A DNA stretch of 64,000 bases from Anomaloglossus baeobatrachus (taxonomy: Eukaryota > Chordata > Amphibia > Anura > Aromobatidae): positions 470,125,393 through 470,189,392 of the forward strand of contig NC_134356.1 of assembly GCF_048569485.1 (NCBI RefSeq), in the 5' to 3' direction. The position numbers and the translations under genes are program-made. This document shows positions 12,860 to 26,329 of the stretch, in pieces. How positions within the stretch are numbered: the stretch's first letter is position 1; every line of letters begins with the position of its first letter. Below the pieces are notes generated by a model that saw only the letters and a program-made list of their open reading frames with translations, did not search any database and was not told the origin of the DNA.

Positions 12860-13700
12860 TAAGTACAGTGAGCCTCTAGCAGTATTATAAAGGGAATGCT
12901 GTGGGTGAGGAGCTGCTAGCAGTATTATAAATGACTGCTATGCAGAGCTGGTATATACCGAGTGAAGTAGCACACCCTGTCAAACAGTCGGTATATACCT
13001 ACAGGCACAGTTAGTATATACTGCTAAAAGCTGATATACACCGCCAGCCAGCAGACACACACCGCTAGAAAGACAGCGATATACCACTGAGCAGAGCGGT
13101 ATATAATGCTGCAGAATCGCAGAGCCAAGCAGGCGATCTCACCCGTGTCTGCTCCCCACATGTAATGGCGTCCAGTGTTCTCTGGCAGCATGGAGGGGAG
13201 AAACAGCCCACTTGAGGGAGCGGCTTCTAGAGCAGTGGAGGGGGCGTTGCTAGAATGCAGGCCGACTCCGGGAACTAAATTAATAATGCTTCCCCGGGAT
13301 CACGGCCTGCATCGCCCTACCGGGGCCTTTTCAGGCGGCGGTTTGGATGCAGGGGACTGACTCGTCGTCTCCCTACCTGCTCCTGGCTCCGTCTGAAGAC
13401 GCATCGGCACTGAGATGCGGGGATCTCGGGGACGCATCTTCGGCTCAAGGCTGAAGCAGGTCCTCGGCTCTGCTAGCCCTCTGGAGCTACCTTGGTGTGA
13501 GGTGCTTCCAGGGAGCCTGGAGGGGTACGCAGACCCGACCACTTGGGCGCGAGGGAAGACTGAAGGCTTGTGCATGCCAGGTTTCCTCTGCCTGTACACG
13601 GGGGGAACGGGGGTGGCAAGGCACCCTGTATTGCCCCTATTAAAAATAGAATGAATAAGAAAAGAAAAACAAAATAAAAAAAGTAAAAATAAGCTGGCCT
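12860..13700 (-). other. DIRS leader with short internal repeats
   Basis: Non-coding upstream part of the element. Positions 12870-13110 carry irregular repeats of gctagcagtattataa and of ggtatata-type words; the rest is GC-rich. It ends at the right inverted repeat. Confidence 0.6.
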
Positions 13701-13764
13701 GAGGCACCTCTGGTGGAGCTCAGTCCAGACATGTCAGCCTCCCTGCTGACACTAGGAAATACTG

Positions 13765-13905
13765 AGCTAGTTTCCTGCCTAGCTGGGGTTATATGCTGTG
13801 GGGGGAGGAGCTAACACTTTTGCAAATCTAGTGTCACGCCTCCCCTGGAGACACCATATAACCCACTGTCTGTGTCCCCCAATGAAAAGGCGAGAAAGGA
13901 ATTAT
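13765..13905. repeat. DIRS inverted terminal repeat, right copy
   Basis: Inverted partner of 8127-8250, ending in gaaaaggcgagaaagg, which is reproduced in the internal complementary region at 8360-8380. Confidence 0.9.
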
Positions 13906-13914
13906 TTTTTATTT

Positions 13915-14012
13915 TACCACCTTGGATTCAAACCAGCAACTTTCAAACTTGTGTCCAGCAGCCTCCTAGCTTTCCTAGCTGCTCTAGCTGTTAAGCCACT
14001 AGGATTGATGAT
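13915..14012 (-). repeat. tRNA-derived SINE-like block
   Basis: On the minus strand, an A-box-like tggcttaacagc is followed about 55 bp later by a B-box-like ggtttgaatcc, differing from the consensus by a CpG-decay change. It lies directly outside the DIRS right end. It is not a plausible working tRNA. Confidence 0.5.
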
Positions 14013-14400
14013 GTCAGAGAGAGGATTTTACATAAATGAACCTACAATGCAGCCTCTTACACAGCATATTACACAGGACACAGCTCCATTGTACACTGCA
14101 GTGTCTCTATCTCCTGTATTCTAGACGGAAAGGAAAAGAGGATTTGTTTTTTCTTATAATAAAATTACTAAAAATAATAAAAAAAATGGAATAATGTAAT
14201 TTTATTACACTTTTTATAAAATAATAAACATCACAAATCAGCAAATAACATGGACATATTTGGTGTCCCTGTAATCGTAATGACCCGAACAACGCAGTGA
14301 TCCGATTATTTATGGGGATCGGTAAATGGTGGAAAAAAATGGCGCAATTTATTATTTTTTTTATAAAAATCCATAAAAAATGTAATAAAAATGTATCACT

Positions 14401-15028
14401 GAGACCGTGTTCACACGAAGCGTAAATGCTGCATTTTTTTCTGCCGCTGTCCGCACCAACCACGAGCACAATAACAATCTCCTCTGATTATTGCGTGTTT
14501 GCTGTTTTTTTTATGCATTGTCCCCTTATTTGATACATATTGTGCAGATGTGAATCCTGAAGCGTATAAAGAAAAAAAACACCAAATCCGCACAGTTCAG
14601 CGGCGTCTTTAGAGGCACCAGGAGCGGAGATTTCATGACATCTCATCCACTTAGTCTGGGTTCACATGTAGTGTAAATGCTGCATTTTTTTTCTGCTGTT
14701 TTTTTGAACATTTATTCTGCTGTGTTTAATTGTCCAAGTAAAGTGGATGTGATTCCATGAGAAGACGCCGCTGAACTCTGCGGCTTTGATGCTTTTTTTT
14801 CTCTGGAGGTTTCTATGTGGAGCTGAAAAAAACCCAGGAAAAAGCTTCTCAGTACAATAAAAACACTAAAAAACACAGATTCACATCTGAACCAAAAATA
14901 CATTAATCAATGGAGAAAAGGCAGAAAAAATGCAGCAAAAATGGAAAGATCAGAGGAGATAGTTATTGTGTAGTTTGCTGCAGACAAAAAAAACACCAGA
15001 TTTATGCAGCGTGTGAACACGGCCTTAT
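14401..15028. mobile_element. MITE-like repeat with inverted ends
   Basis: The left end gaccgtgttcacacg (14402) and the inverted right end gtgtgaacacggcc (15010-15024) match, as do the bases just inside (tgctgcat). A third copy of the same terminal motif lies inside at about 14656-14690, so the segment may be one element inserted in, or fused to, a relative. No coding potential. I cannot assign the superfamily. Confidence 0.6.
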
Positions 15029-15465
15029 AGGCACAAATAAGCAACATGTCATATAGTGACACATAGAAATATAAGAACATTCTGGCTGCTATGACTATTA
15101 ACGAACAGTCCGGGGCATCTGCTGACTGACCCTGACTGCCAAATTGCCAAATGGGTGTGGCTAAGGGTGTGTCTAGGGGCGTGGTCAAAATTTGCCGAGG
15201 CGCGCCGCGCCGCATGGTTTGTTCCTCTTTCCTTTCTGGAAAAGTTAGGAGGTATGAGATTTGTGGTGTACATGACTAATAGTTGTCTAATGGACAGATT
15301 CTCCCACCTGAGCTGTGGATCTCTGCAGTTCCTAAAGAGTGATAGGCCTCTTGGCTGCTCATTAAGTACTGCTCTCCTTGCTTAGAATGTTAGTTTAGAT
15401 GGATAGCCATGTCTTGGTAGGTTTGCAGTGTTCTGTGAAATGTTGAAAACCTATGCAATTTTATA

Positions 15466-17072
<1,607 letters not shown>

Positions 17073-17074
17073 TA

Positions 17075-17656
17075 TAATCTATCCTTGCTTTTTTTCCTCG
17101 ACAACATTATACCTGACCTCTCTGGTGTGTTCCTTGGTTTATATGCTGCTGTTTGATCCCTAATATTCTCAAACAAACTTCTGAGCCTTTCACAGATCAG
17201 CTGTAATTATACTGAAAATAAATTACTCACAGGTGTACTCAGTTTACTAATTAGGTGACATCTGAGATTGCCATGATGATTGTCTATAAAATAAAGGTAG
17301 TCTCACACTCAAAGCTGTATTGGATAGTGAGATATAGAACTTAAAAGTGAAAGTTCAAAACACTCTTACCTTTTTGAACATCAATGTATTTGATATGGTG
17401 TTCTATGGTAACTGTTAATATGTGATGGGTGAGGATGTGGTGCAGAAGTGGAGATTTTCCAAGAGTGGGTGGTGGGATTGTGAAAGGTTCAAAGGGTGGC
17501 AGCGGAGCTGGGGTGGAGCCTGGGTGGAGTCTTTCAGGGCTAGTTTGGGGCCCTGAAATTCCTGTTATAGATCTATAATTCGGTAAAGTTGAAAAAATAA
17601 AGCTTAATTTCAAGCTGTCATTGGACACAAGCAATGGCTAGTGGAGTATTAGAGAT
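17075..17656. other. Repeat fragments, no gene
   Basis: The part near 17230-17300 resembles the sub-terminal sequence of Tc1-like elements (tttactaattaggtgac) and 5205-5305. The rest (17340-17650) is plain; a Pro-rich minus-strand frame at 17341-17634 has no recognised domain, and I do not call it a gene. Confidence 0.5.
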
Positions 17657-18073
17657 TAGTGATAGGCAGACTTGCAGATAACTGGGACTGGAAGACCTTA
17701 TCGGATTAAAAGAAATCTGGTTCTGGCCCGGAATTGATCCTGGATATCTGGCTGGATGCTGGTCCCCATATAAGTCTATGGGGACCAGAATTTGGCTAAT
17801 AAAAATGGTGGGAGAAGGGATAGGGGGATAGGAACAAGTAGGCTGTATTTACCGAGGCTCTGGCGCAGCAGTAAATTCTTCCTGGCCGCTCATTCACTTC
17901 CAGGGCCACGGTAAGTATGACGTGCTTGCTTTATTCTTTCCTTTATTTTTTTTTTTCCTGAGTCCAAATCATTAACCAGAATTCACTGAGAATTCTGGAC
18001 TCAGGTCCGGCACTCGGGTACGTTTGAAATCGTGCAGATCCGGACTTTTACAGTCTGCATCCTCCCATCACTA
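17657..18073. mobile_element. hAT-type MITE, 417 bp
   Basis: The ends tagtgatagg and inverted tagtgatggg are flanked by ttagagat (17649-17656) and ttagatat (18074-18081), seven of eight bases alike, as expected for an 8-bp hAT target duplication. The interior is non-coding. Same end type as the MITE at 152-382. Confidence 0.75.
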
Positions 18074-18435
18074 TTAGATATATATTTATATAATCAATAT
18101 ATTTTAAGGCTGCAGCATAGTGAGAAGGTTGGTCAGGGATTATTTTCCTTGGAAAGCCACACCAGAGGTATAGCTGCTATTATTTTATAAGAGGGGGCAC
18201 ATGGTGATTGTAATGAGGTTGTCAGTGTAGTGAACAATTCCTTTAAGTTTGGGTAAAAATACAAGGAGGTAGAGTATTGTGAATGATAATCTAGCAGCAA
18301 CAATAGTAATACTCCAAAGAAGACTTTATATGCCTCTTTTGGAAGTTTTCCTTAAACCCCTCTATGATGGAGCCAACTTTGACCTTAATGACCAGGCCAA
18401 AGTTTAGAAATCTGACCAGTGTCATTTTATGCTAA
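18074..18435. other. No feature seen
   Basis: AT-rich stretch without recognisable coding or repeat structure by eye. Confidence 0.5.
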
Positions 18436-19461
18436 TGTAGTACCCCTTAGGTCTCAGGTGCCACAAATGCAAACTGTGGAAACCCAAACCCCGGAATACC
18501 CATGCCAGTCAACACACCAGCACCATCCGGCCACATACATAACCCCGATTCCAGACTGGGAGACTGCCTAGCAAAAGGTAAAAGGAATGAGCACTTACTG
18601 GCTAATTGCCACCCAATCTGTAGGGAGAGACCCAGCAAAGTGGAGGGGAGAGTGGTCAGTTGGGAAGTTGGCGGGAGGAAGTAGAGAGTTGAGAGTAGAG
18701 AGTTGAGAGTTGGAAGTGAAGGATTGAGGAGAGTAAGGAGTGAAATAAGGAAAGAAAAAGTGTAAAAACCTGAAGTAGGAATGGGACGCTGTAAAGGAGA
18801 GAAGGACTGTGGAGTAAGGAACATTACTCCAGGAACAGTGAGTTACCTTTGAAAGTACAAGACTCCAGGATCCGCGGGGCGCCCATGGAAGTACTGAACC
18901 AAGGCTCACATGACCCAGCACAAGGCGGGTGCAGACCCTAGTACAGTGGGACACTTTATGGTCAACTGTTAAATCTGCCAGGTGAGGGGATCTTCAGGGT
19001 CCCTCACCACCCAAAGAGTCTGAGGCATCAGCAAAGAGGGGACCTGCGATGCGATAAGGGACAGAAGACCACCCATTAAATAGTCCAGGCTGCCTGCTGT
19101 AGGACCAAGACTGAAACAGAGGGGTCCCCCAGAAGCTCTAAGCCACGGGAACCCAATACAAATAAGTGTGCACAGAGGACAGCTACCCCAGGTCACAAAT
19201 GGCACAGAGCACAAGGGGAGCGGGAACACCTGAAACCGGCACCAGCAGGTCCAGGTACCAAGCCAAAGAAAAAAAGCAAGTTGAAACTGCAATACCAGTG
19301 TGGACTCTTTCCTTCTTGCCTCCATACACATACACTGACTGTCCCCTACTATAGCCCCCTCATCATCCACTGCTGGGGCCTAGCCCTGCTTGCGGAGGAC
19401 CCAAAACATCTAAGCTGCATTACTCCACCATCCCCAACAGGACCCTGCAGCGGCGGTTACA
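18436..19461. mobile_element. LTR-like segment (fossil, tentative)
   Basis: Begins tgtagtac and ends ggttaca, giving LTR-like TG...CA ends over 1,026 bp. A short purine-rich repeat of gagagttgagag type lies near 18680-18730. No matching flanking duplication and no coding partner were found, so this could equally be another interspersed repeat. Confidence 0.3.
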
Positions 19462-20012
19462 ATAACCTGGCCGCATACAAGTGGCGTAGTCGAAAAACTA
19501 TTTTATTTTTCTTTTATTTCACCATTTTTCACCCCTTTTATCGGACCGACCCCCAGGGTTATGAAACCGGGAATCAGCCACGACCACGACTGTACCCCTT
19601 TGCGCACCGCATGCCCGGGACCGAGTACCCCACAGCTCTGGGGCATCACTAGAGATGAGCCACCCCCCTAGTCTTCGAGTTTGGTTCGTCGAACGGCGGC
19701 TTAGTTCGGCGAACGTTCGACGAACACCTTCGAACCCCATTGAAAACAATGGGAGGCAAATACATACAAACACATGGAAAACACCTTCTAAGGTGTCCAA
19801 AAAGTGACAAACCACTCACAAGACACCACAAACACATGGAAAAGTGACAAGTACCTATACTCATGCGAAAACAAAAGAGTTGGATGAGTAAAAGGAGGAG
19901 GAGACACAGATATAGGCATGTCATGCCCTTTTAAAATCATGTAAAACACAGCAAGGGGACTCCAACCAGAGTCTCCCTTTTTTCCAAAAACTGGGCCACA
20001 GACACCACTTAA

Positions 20013-20961
20013 AGGGAACCTGTCAGCAGAAATTTCGCCCAAAACCTAAAAGATTCCCACTCTGCAGCTCCTGTGCTGCATTCTAGAAAGGTCCTTGTTA
20101 TTATTGTGCCCCCTTTCTGACCAAAATAAAGACTTTATAAAGTGGTACCTTTTTGTATTCAGATTCTGTAAATGTGACACGGGGGCAGGCTGCCTGGTGG
20201 CCGTTATTCTGCCTCCTGCCGCTTTAGGCTGTCCCCCATCGCTCATTTCCATAGCTGTGGACGCCGCCCAGTGCTCCACAGGTCCCTGCGCATGCCCAGT
20301 GCCTATCTCTCGTGGATGAGCACTGTGCCCAGTGTCACCGCTGGTGACGTGCGCGCAGGCTTGAGATTATGGGCGGTGCTGTGATGTTTATTACCAAGCA
20401 ACCGCCCATAATCGCGGGACCGATTATGCACTGTTGTGCTGCTCCGTGCTCCTCCCATCTATTTCCTGCCTCAGGGCAAGATGGGAAGGAGGTGATGTGG
20501 GGTCAGCAGCACCGCGCTTGCGCAGAACGAAGTAGGCCGAGGGGGAAAGCGTGGTCCCGCGATTATGGGCGGTTGCTTGGTAATAAACATCACAGCACCG
20601 CCCATAATCTAAAGCCTGCGCGCACGTCACCAGCGGTGACACTGGGCACAGTGCTCATCCACGAGAGATAGGCACTGGGCATGCGCGAGGACCTGTGGAG
20701 TACTGGGCGGCGTCCACAGCTATGGAAATGAGCGATGGGGGACGGCCTAAAGCGGCAGAAGGCAGAATAACGGCCACCAGGCAGCCCGCCCCCGTGTCAC
20801 ATTTACAGAATCTGAATACAAAAAGGTACCACTTTATAAAGTCTTTATTTTGGTCATTAAAGGGGCACAATAATAACAGGGACCTTTTTAGAATGCAGCC
20901 CAGGAGCTGCAGAGGGGGAATCTTTTAGGTTTTGGGCGAAATTTCTGCTGACAGGTTCCCT
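20013..20961. mobile_element. Foldback transposon, 949 bp, TTAA target site
   Basis: TTAA lies at 20009-20012 and 20962-20965. The two arms, roughly 410 bp each, are near-perfect inverted copies (left end agggaacctgtcagcag). The central ~130 bp are unique. The related sequence at 21178-21195 shows the unfilled site, ccacttaagtggc, proving that exactly this segment was inserted. TTAA specificity and the end sequence suggest a Kolobok- or piggyBac-mobilised non-autonomous element. No coding sequence. Confidence 0.9.
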
Positions 20962-21260
20962 TTAAGTGGCATTACTTGTCCCCCAGTTGCAAACTTGACA
21001 GGTTGATTTGCATGAAGCACATTCAAAAATCCACACGCATTTACTCTCCCCAGGATGACACAGGGGTAGAAAAGTCCTTGCTGATCCATGACTTGTTCAT
21101 CGTGGAACATTTTTAAAAAAAACAAAAAGGGGACTCCAACCAGAGTCTCCCTTTTTCCAAAAATTGGGTCACAGACACCACTTAAGTGGCATCACATGTC
21201 CCCCAGTTGCAAACTTGACAGGTTGATTTGCATCAAGCACATTCAAAAATCCACAAGCAT

Positions 21261-21480
21261 TTACTCTCCCCAGGATGACACAGGGGTAGAAAAGTCCTTG
21301 CGGATCCATGACTTGTTCATCTTGATAAACGTTAGTCTGTCCACATTGTCACTGGACAGACGCGTGCGCTTTTCTGAAAGCACACACTGAGCAGCACTGA
21401 AGACACGTTCCGAGAGAACGTTGGCTGCGGAACACAAGATCTCCAAGGAGTAGGTGGCGAGCTCAGGCCATTTTTCAAGA
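21261..21480 (-). pseudogene. hAT transposase C-terminal dimerisation domain
   Basis: The minus-strand translation contains WPELATYSLEIL, ANVLSERVFSAAQ and KRTRLSSDNVDRLTFIK, the conserved hATC block that lets hAT transposases dimerise. It is separated from the rest of the gene by the 7.46-kb insertion at 21488-28945. Confidence 0.9.
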
Positions 21481-21888
21481 TTGCAAGTAGAGTTGAGCGC
21501 GGTTCGCGGTTCTCCAGTTCGCGGTTCGAGTGATTTTGGGGGGTGTTCTAGATCAAACTCGAACTCGAGCTTTTTGCTAAAAGCTCGACAGTTGGAGTTA
21601 CGTTCGAGAACGGTTCTATCAGCAAAAGCTTGGCTTTTTATAGCTACAGTGTGCAAGGAGCCATCGCTGGCAGCCTGCGGTAAGCTGGTAACCAAGATAA
21701 ACATTGGGTATCCAAGCAAAGAGCTTTGTTTAGTAACCCGATATTTATCCTAGTTACGTGTGCAGGAAGCCGACACTTTCCCGCTCAGCTCGCTCCGCCC
21801 CCCTCCTGCACGCGGCATGTACACACACACACACTCACACTCACCTGTCCCCAGCCATGAAGTCCATGACACTGACGTCCTCAGCGCC

Positions 21889-22555
21889 ACATGGCCCCGC
21901 TAGGCTCCACCCACTTCGCACTCCGCCGCCCGCACACATGGCCCCGCTAGGCTCCGCCCACCTGCACTCTGAACACATGTCCCCGCTAGGCTCCGCCCAC
22001 CTGACACTCTGCACACATGGCCCTGCTAGGCTCCGCCCACCTGGCACTCTGCACACATGGCCCGGCTAGGCTCCGCCCACCTGGCACTCTGCACACATGG
22101 CCCCGCTAGGCTCCGCCCACCTGGCACTCTGCACACATGGCAACACTAGGCTCCGCCCACCTGGCACTCTGCACACATGGCCACGCTAGGCTCCGCCCAC
22201 CTGCACTCTGCACACATGGCCTCGCTAGGCTCCGCCCACCTGGCACTCTGCACACATGGCTCCGCTAGGCACCGTCCACCTGGCACTCTGCATACATGGC
22301 CCCGCTAGGCTCCGCCCACCTGGCACTCTGCACACATTACCCCGCTAGGCTCCGCCCACCTGGCACTCTGCACACATGGCCCCGCTAGGCTCCGCCCACC
22401 TGGCACTCTGCACACATGGCCTCGCGAGGCTCCGCCCACCTGACACTCTGCACACATTACCCCGCTAGGCTCCACCAACCTGGCACTCTGCACACATGGC
22501 CCCGCTAGGCTCCGCCCACCTGGCACTCTGCACACATTACCCCGCTCGGCTTACC
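21889..22555. repeat. 40-bp minisatellite, about 16 copies
   Basis: Tandem units of about 40 bp containing ggctccgcccacctggcact and cacacatggccccgcta. Copies differ by a few bases each. Each unit carries a GC-box-like ccgcccac word. Open frames through it are repeat artefacts. Confidence 0.97.
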
Positions 22556-22639
22556 TGTGGTGATGAAGTCCCGCCCTCCCGACCTCAGCACTGTCACTGT
22601 CTTCCATGGCCGCCATTTCACATCTGTCACTGCGGCCCG

Positions 22640-22750
22640 AGACTGTCACTAGCGGTGACGTCACAGGCTCTCGCGATATTTGGCTGTGAAGGTCATTGAA
22701 CTCAGTGACAGGTCGGCTGTCAGCAGTGCAGGAGATCGTCACCGCAGGTA
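22640..22750. promoter_or_regulatory. CpG-rich promoter-like block with CRE and TCTCGCGA
   Basis: A perfect cAMP-response element tgacgtca lies at 22656-22663 and a tctcgcga motif at 22669-22676, a combination found in TATA-less promoters. About 70 bp further is a splice-donor-like cgcag|gtaatg at 22742-22752. The call is by motif only; no transcript evidence is available. Confidence 0.35.
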
Positions 22751-22944
22751 ATGTACCTCGCTCCTGACAGCAGCACTTGTCATGCCCTGCAGTGACCTGG
22801 GCTGACCTATTGATGTTAGCTCAGGTCACTGCATTGTTCTCCCAGCCAATGGGGAACATTCTGTTCTTCATGGACTAGGACAGTGACTATGGTATGGATC
22901 GTCATGGGAACCCCTTGGATTACAGCAGACCTGGATTTGTTTTT

Positions 22945-23520
22945 CTTTCTAATAAATTGGTGAAAGAGGAAATGTATTGGGCAGTGTTTTTTCAAATAAA
23001 AATGTGTTTGTCGTCTATTTTTTTTTTTTTATTACTGACTGGGTTGGTGATGTCGGGTATCTGATAGACGCGTGACATCACTAACCCCAAGGCTTGATGC
23101 CAGGTGACATTACACATCTGGAATTAACCCCATATATTACCCCGTTTGCCACCGCACCAGGGCACGGGATGAGCTCGGGCAAAGCACCAGGATTGGCGCA
23201 TCTAATGGATGCGCCACTTCTGGGGCGGCTGCGGCCTGCTATTTTTAGGCTGGGGAGAGTCCAATAACCATGGACCTCCCTAGTCTGAGAATATCAGACC
23301 CCAGCTGTCCGCTTTAGCTTGGCTGGTAATCCAATTTTGGGGGGACCCCAACGTGTTTTTTTTTTATTATTTATTTAATTTAAAATAACAGCGTGGGGTG
23401 CCCTCAGTTTTGGATTACCAGCCAAGATGAAGCTGCCAGCTGTGGTCTGCAGGCTGCAGCTGTCTGCTTTACCCTAGCTGTCTACAAAAATAGGGAAAAC
23501 CCCACGTCATTTTTTTTTAA
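22945..23520 (+). repeat. Dispersed module R, copy 1
   Basis: Starts near aataaattggtgaaagag and includes tctgatagacgcgtgacatc, caccagggcacgggatg and several lines of cagctgtccgctttacc type. Related copies are at 25150-25760, 53490-54000 and 54060-54720, and inverted at 52730-53240. Confidence 0.75.
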
Positions 23521-23765
23521 ATTTATTTATTTTTTTGGTAAATTAAAGGCTAAGCACCCCTTAGTGCCACATAAAAGGCACCAAAGGGTGCAAAATTACA
23601 AAATGCAAGAGAGTGTGACATTATGTGTCTTTCTGCCATTATAATGACAGAAAAGACTGATATGAAGTGTACAAATTTATGTATTTTCCCTCCAGTTTTT
23701 TAGCAGTACGCCAAAAAAACGGAAGACGCACGGATGACAAACGGATGACATACGGACCGTATACG

Positions 23766-24267
23766 TGTCACGCTCCCGATGCCTCGGCACCGCTCCTTAC
23801 CCACTGATCCGGTCCACGTGTCCACCGGTCACGGCTGCCGCTCCCGCTCGTGCTTTCCTGTGTCCTGTCCCCAGTCTCATGTGTCTGACTCATGCTTCTG
23901 TATAGGGTCGGGCCGCGCCCAATCACCTGGTCTTATGGGCCCAGCACTGCTGCAGCAGGATATGACATGAGGCTGTGCTGGGTATATAAGACTGGCCTTG
24001 CCATGTGGGCGGGGCCTGATCAATGTGTCTTGTAAGCCTTGTCTTGAAAGCTAGGTGCTCAGGTCCCCCTTGTGCCGTGTCCTGTGATCAATACTATTGC
24101 CTGACATTCCTACCCGGCACCTGTGCCAGATTCCTGCACTGCCTCCAGGAACTCTGAAGCCCCAGTGACTGTTCTACCCGTCCCTGCCACGCTAGTGCTC
24201 CGGCTATCGTGCACCCAGGCCTCTGGTGGGGTGCACGGCCCAGTGGATCCACCAACTGGACCTAACA
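23766..24267 (+). mobile_element. Solo LTR, 502 bp (fossil)
   Basis: Begins tgtcacg, ends cctaaca, has a TATA-like tatataag near 23983, and is flanked by the 5-bp duplication atacg at 23761-23765 and 24268-24272. The sequences on both sides continue one repeat, so this is a clean solo LTR left after loss of the internal part. The family is probably gypsy-like by end sequence, not certain. The perfect duplication suggests limited age. Confidence 0.85.
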
Positions 24268-24827
24268 ATACGGAACGGAACTGGATGCCACACGGATGCA
24301 CCCGTGAAAAAAACAGACCATTTTTTGCGGACCGCAAAAACGGATCGGCTGTGTGAATGTAGCATTATTCTGATCTGCCATTTATAAACAGCAGGCAGAA
24401 ATAAGTGAACAGTGCCCCCCAGCATCAGAAAATCACCGGGGTTTTAGGGGTAGCTGAGACCCTGGAGATCATGATTCAGGCCGGTTTTTCCAATCCCCGC
24501 TCACGTGATCACCGGTATACACCGTATACCGGTGATCACGTTACAGTAAATGACAGCGGCGGTAAAAAATTATTTATCTCCCATCTGGCATGAACAAACA
24601 TGTCAGATGGGTGATAAATCTCCTCCCCGGTCCCCCGGTGTCGCCAAAGTGCCCCCCCCGAACCCCTCCCGGAAATCCAAGATGGCCGCGCGCACAGCAA
24701 TGCGCCGGCCGCATTCACCCTACTCCTCTGATTTCTATCGTATGTGCCATGACATCCGTTATACGCCACAAGAAAACATATGTAAATAGCGAGCTCTGTT
24801 TAGTATTCATTCAGCTGGATAACTGGA

Positions 24828-25145
24828 CTTAAAGGGGTATTCCATCTCCAAGATCCTATCCCCAATATATAGTAGGTGGAATAGCAATAATATCAGCAAA
24901 TACCAATATTTGGAAATGTAGAATAGTTCTCCTGATTAGGCATGCCCTTACCTCATGAGCAGGGCATTGCAGCTTTGATAGCAACAGTTACGACATAGAC
25001 TCTGCTGCTGTGGACCCGGGGAGAGTGGGTGCAGATTCATTGCACCCACACTCCTCACATGGAGGGTCTGCACTCCTAAAAAATGGGGGATACGTTCCTT
25101 GAGCGTGTCCCCCCATATTCTAGACGGTCCAGAGTCATCGTGGGA
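24828..25145. mobile_element. Partial TTAA-type MITE
   Basis: Begins ttaaaggggtattccatct, a common start of TTAA-site MITEs in frogs. No matching right end was found before module R resumes at about 25150, so it looks truncated. Confidence 0.5.
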
Positions 25146-25149
25146 CCCC

Positions 25150-25760
25150 CTTATTTTTTTTTCCTTACAATAAATTGGTGAAAGAGGGAATGTTTTGGGG
25201 AGTGTTTTTTCAAATACATTTTTTTCGTCTATTTGTTTTGTTAGTACTGACAGTTTGTGATGTCGGGTATCTGATAGACGCCATGACATCACAAACTGCT
25301 GGGCTTGATGTCAGGTGATCTTACAACTAGTATCAACCCCATTTATTATCCCGTTTGCCACTGCACCAGGGCACGGGATGAGCTGGGGTGAAGCGCCAGG
25401 AATGGCGCATCTAGTGCATGCGCCACTTCTGGGGCGCCTGCGGCCTGCTATTTTTAGGCTGTGAATGGCCAATAACTATGGACCTTCCCACCCTGAGAAT
25501 ACCAGACCACAGCTGTCCGCTTTACCTTGGCTGGTGATCCAATTTGGGGGGGACCCTACTTTTTTTTTGTAATTATTAATATTTATAAAATAATTATAAA
25601 AAAAGAGCCTGGGGTGACCTCCACATTGGATCTCCAACCACGGTAAAGCTGCCAGCTGTGGTCTTCAGGATACAGCCGTCTGCTTTACCTTAGCTGGCTA
25701 TCAAAAATGGGGAGACCCAACGTCATTTTTTTTAAACTATTTCTTTAAATAAAAAAAATT
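25150..25760 (+). repeat. Dispersed module R, copy 2
   Basis: Diverged direct copy of 22945-23520, sharing aataaattggtgaaagag, gtcgggtatctgatagacg and ttgccactgcaccaggg. It is followed by further degenerate pieces of the same kind up to about 26250. Confidence 0.75.
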
Positions 25761-26329
25761 AATGGGCTTCCCTGTATTTTGATTGCCAGCCAAGGTAAGG
25801 CCAGGCAGATGGGGGTGGCAACCCATAGCTGTCTGCTTTATCTGCACGGAGAATCAAAAATACCGTGGAGCGCTACGTCATTTTTTTTAAAGATTTATTT
25901 TTACAGCACTGTGATGTCCAGCAATCAAAATACAGGGAAGCGCATTTTGTTTTTAGTTATTTAAATAAATAATTAAAAAAAATATATCTGGGCTCCCGCT
26001 GCATTTTTTGTATTGCTAACTAAGGGTAATCCAAGCAGCTACTGGCTGCTAACCGCCACTGCTTGGTGTTACCTTCACTGGCAATGGACAATCCAGGGAA
26101 GCATTTTTTATTTTTTTTGCCAAAAAACTACAAAAAAAATGACGTGAGCTTCGCCATATTTTTGTATGCTAGCCAGGTACAACAGGCAGGTACGGCTGCC
26201 CCCAACCCCCAGCTGCCTATTTGTACCCGGCTGGGAACTACAAACATAGGGAAGCCCTTTTTTTAATTATTTCATGATTTTCATGAAATAATTGAAAAAA
26301 AAAAACGATGTAGGCTTTGCTCCTTTTTT

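Larger units (their letters stand above)
8084..13905 (-). mobile_element. DIRS-type tyrosine-recombinase retroelement (fossil, broken)
   Basis: A 5.8-kb element on the minus strand. Its parts in order are a leader, a gag-like region, reverse transcriptase, RNase H and a tyrosine recombinase, framed by inverted terminal repeats and with an internal complementary region near its 3' end. This arrangement, with a recombinase instead of an integrase and inverted rather than direct ends, is diagnostic of DIRS elements. It is broken, with roughly three to five interruptions mostly in the gag-like half, while the recombinase and polymerase domains are still easy to read. It therefore looks moderately young. 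No target duplication is expected for this class. Confidence 0.93.

Noticed and set aside
13300-13707. 135-codon minus-strand frame at the DIRS leader
   Set aside because: Low-complexity N-terminus and GC-rich leader; no match to a gag-type domain that I can recognise.
20046-20928. Paired open frames of 70-100 codons on both strands
   Set aside because: They are mirror translations of the two arms of the foldback element.
21841-22535. Cys-Arg-Val-rich repeat frames
   Set aside because: Translations of the 40-bp minisatellite.
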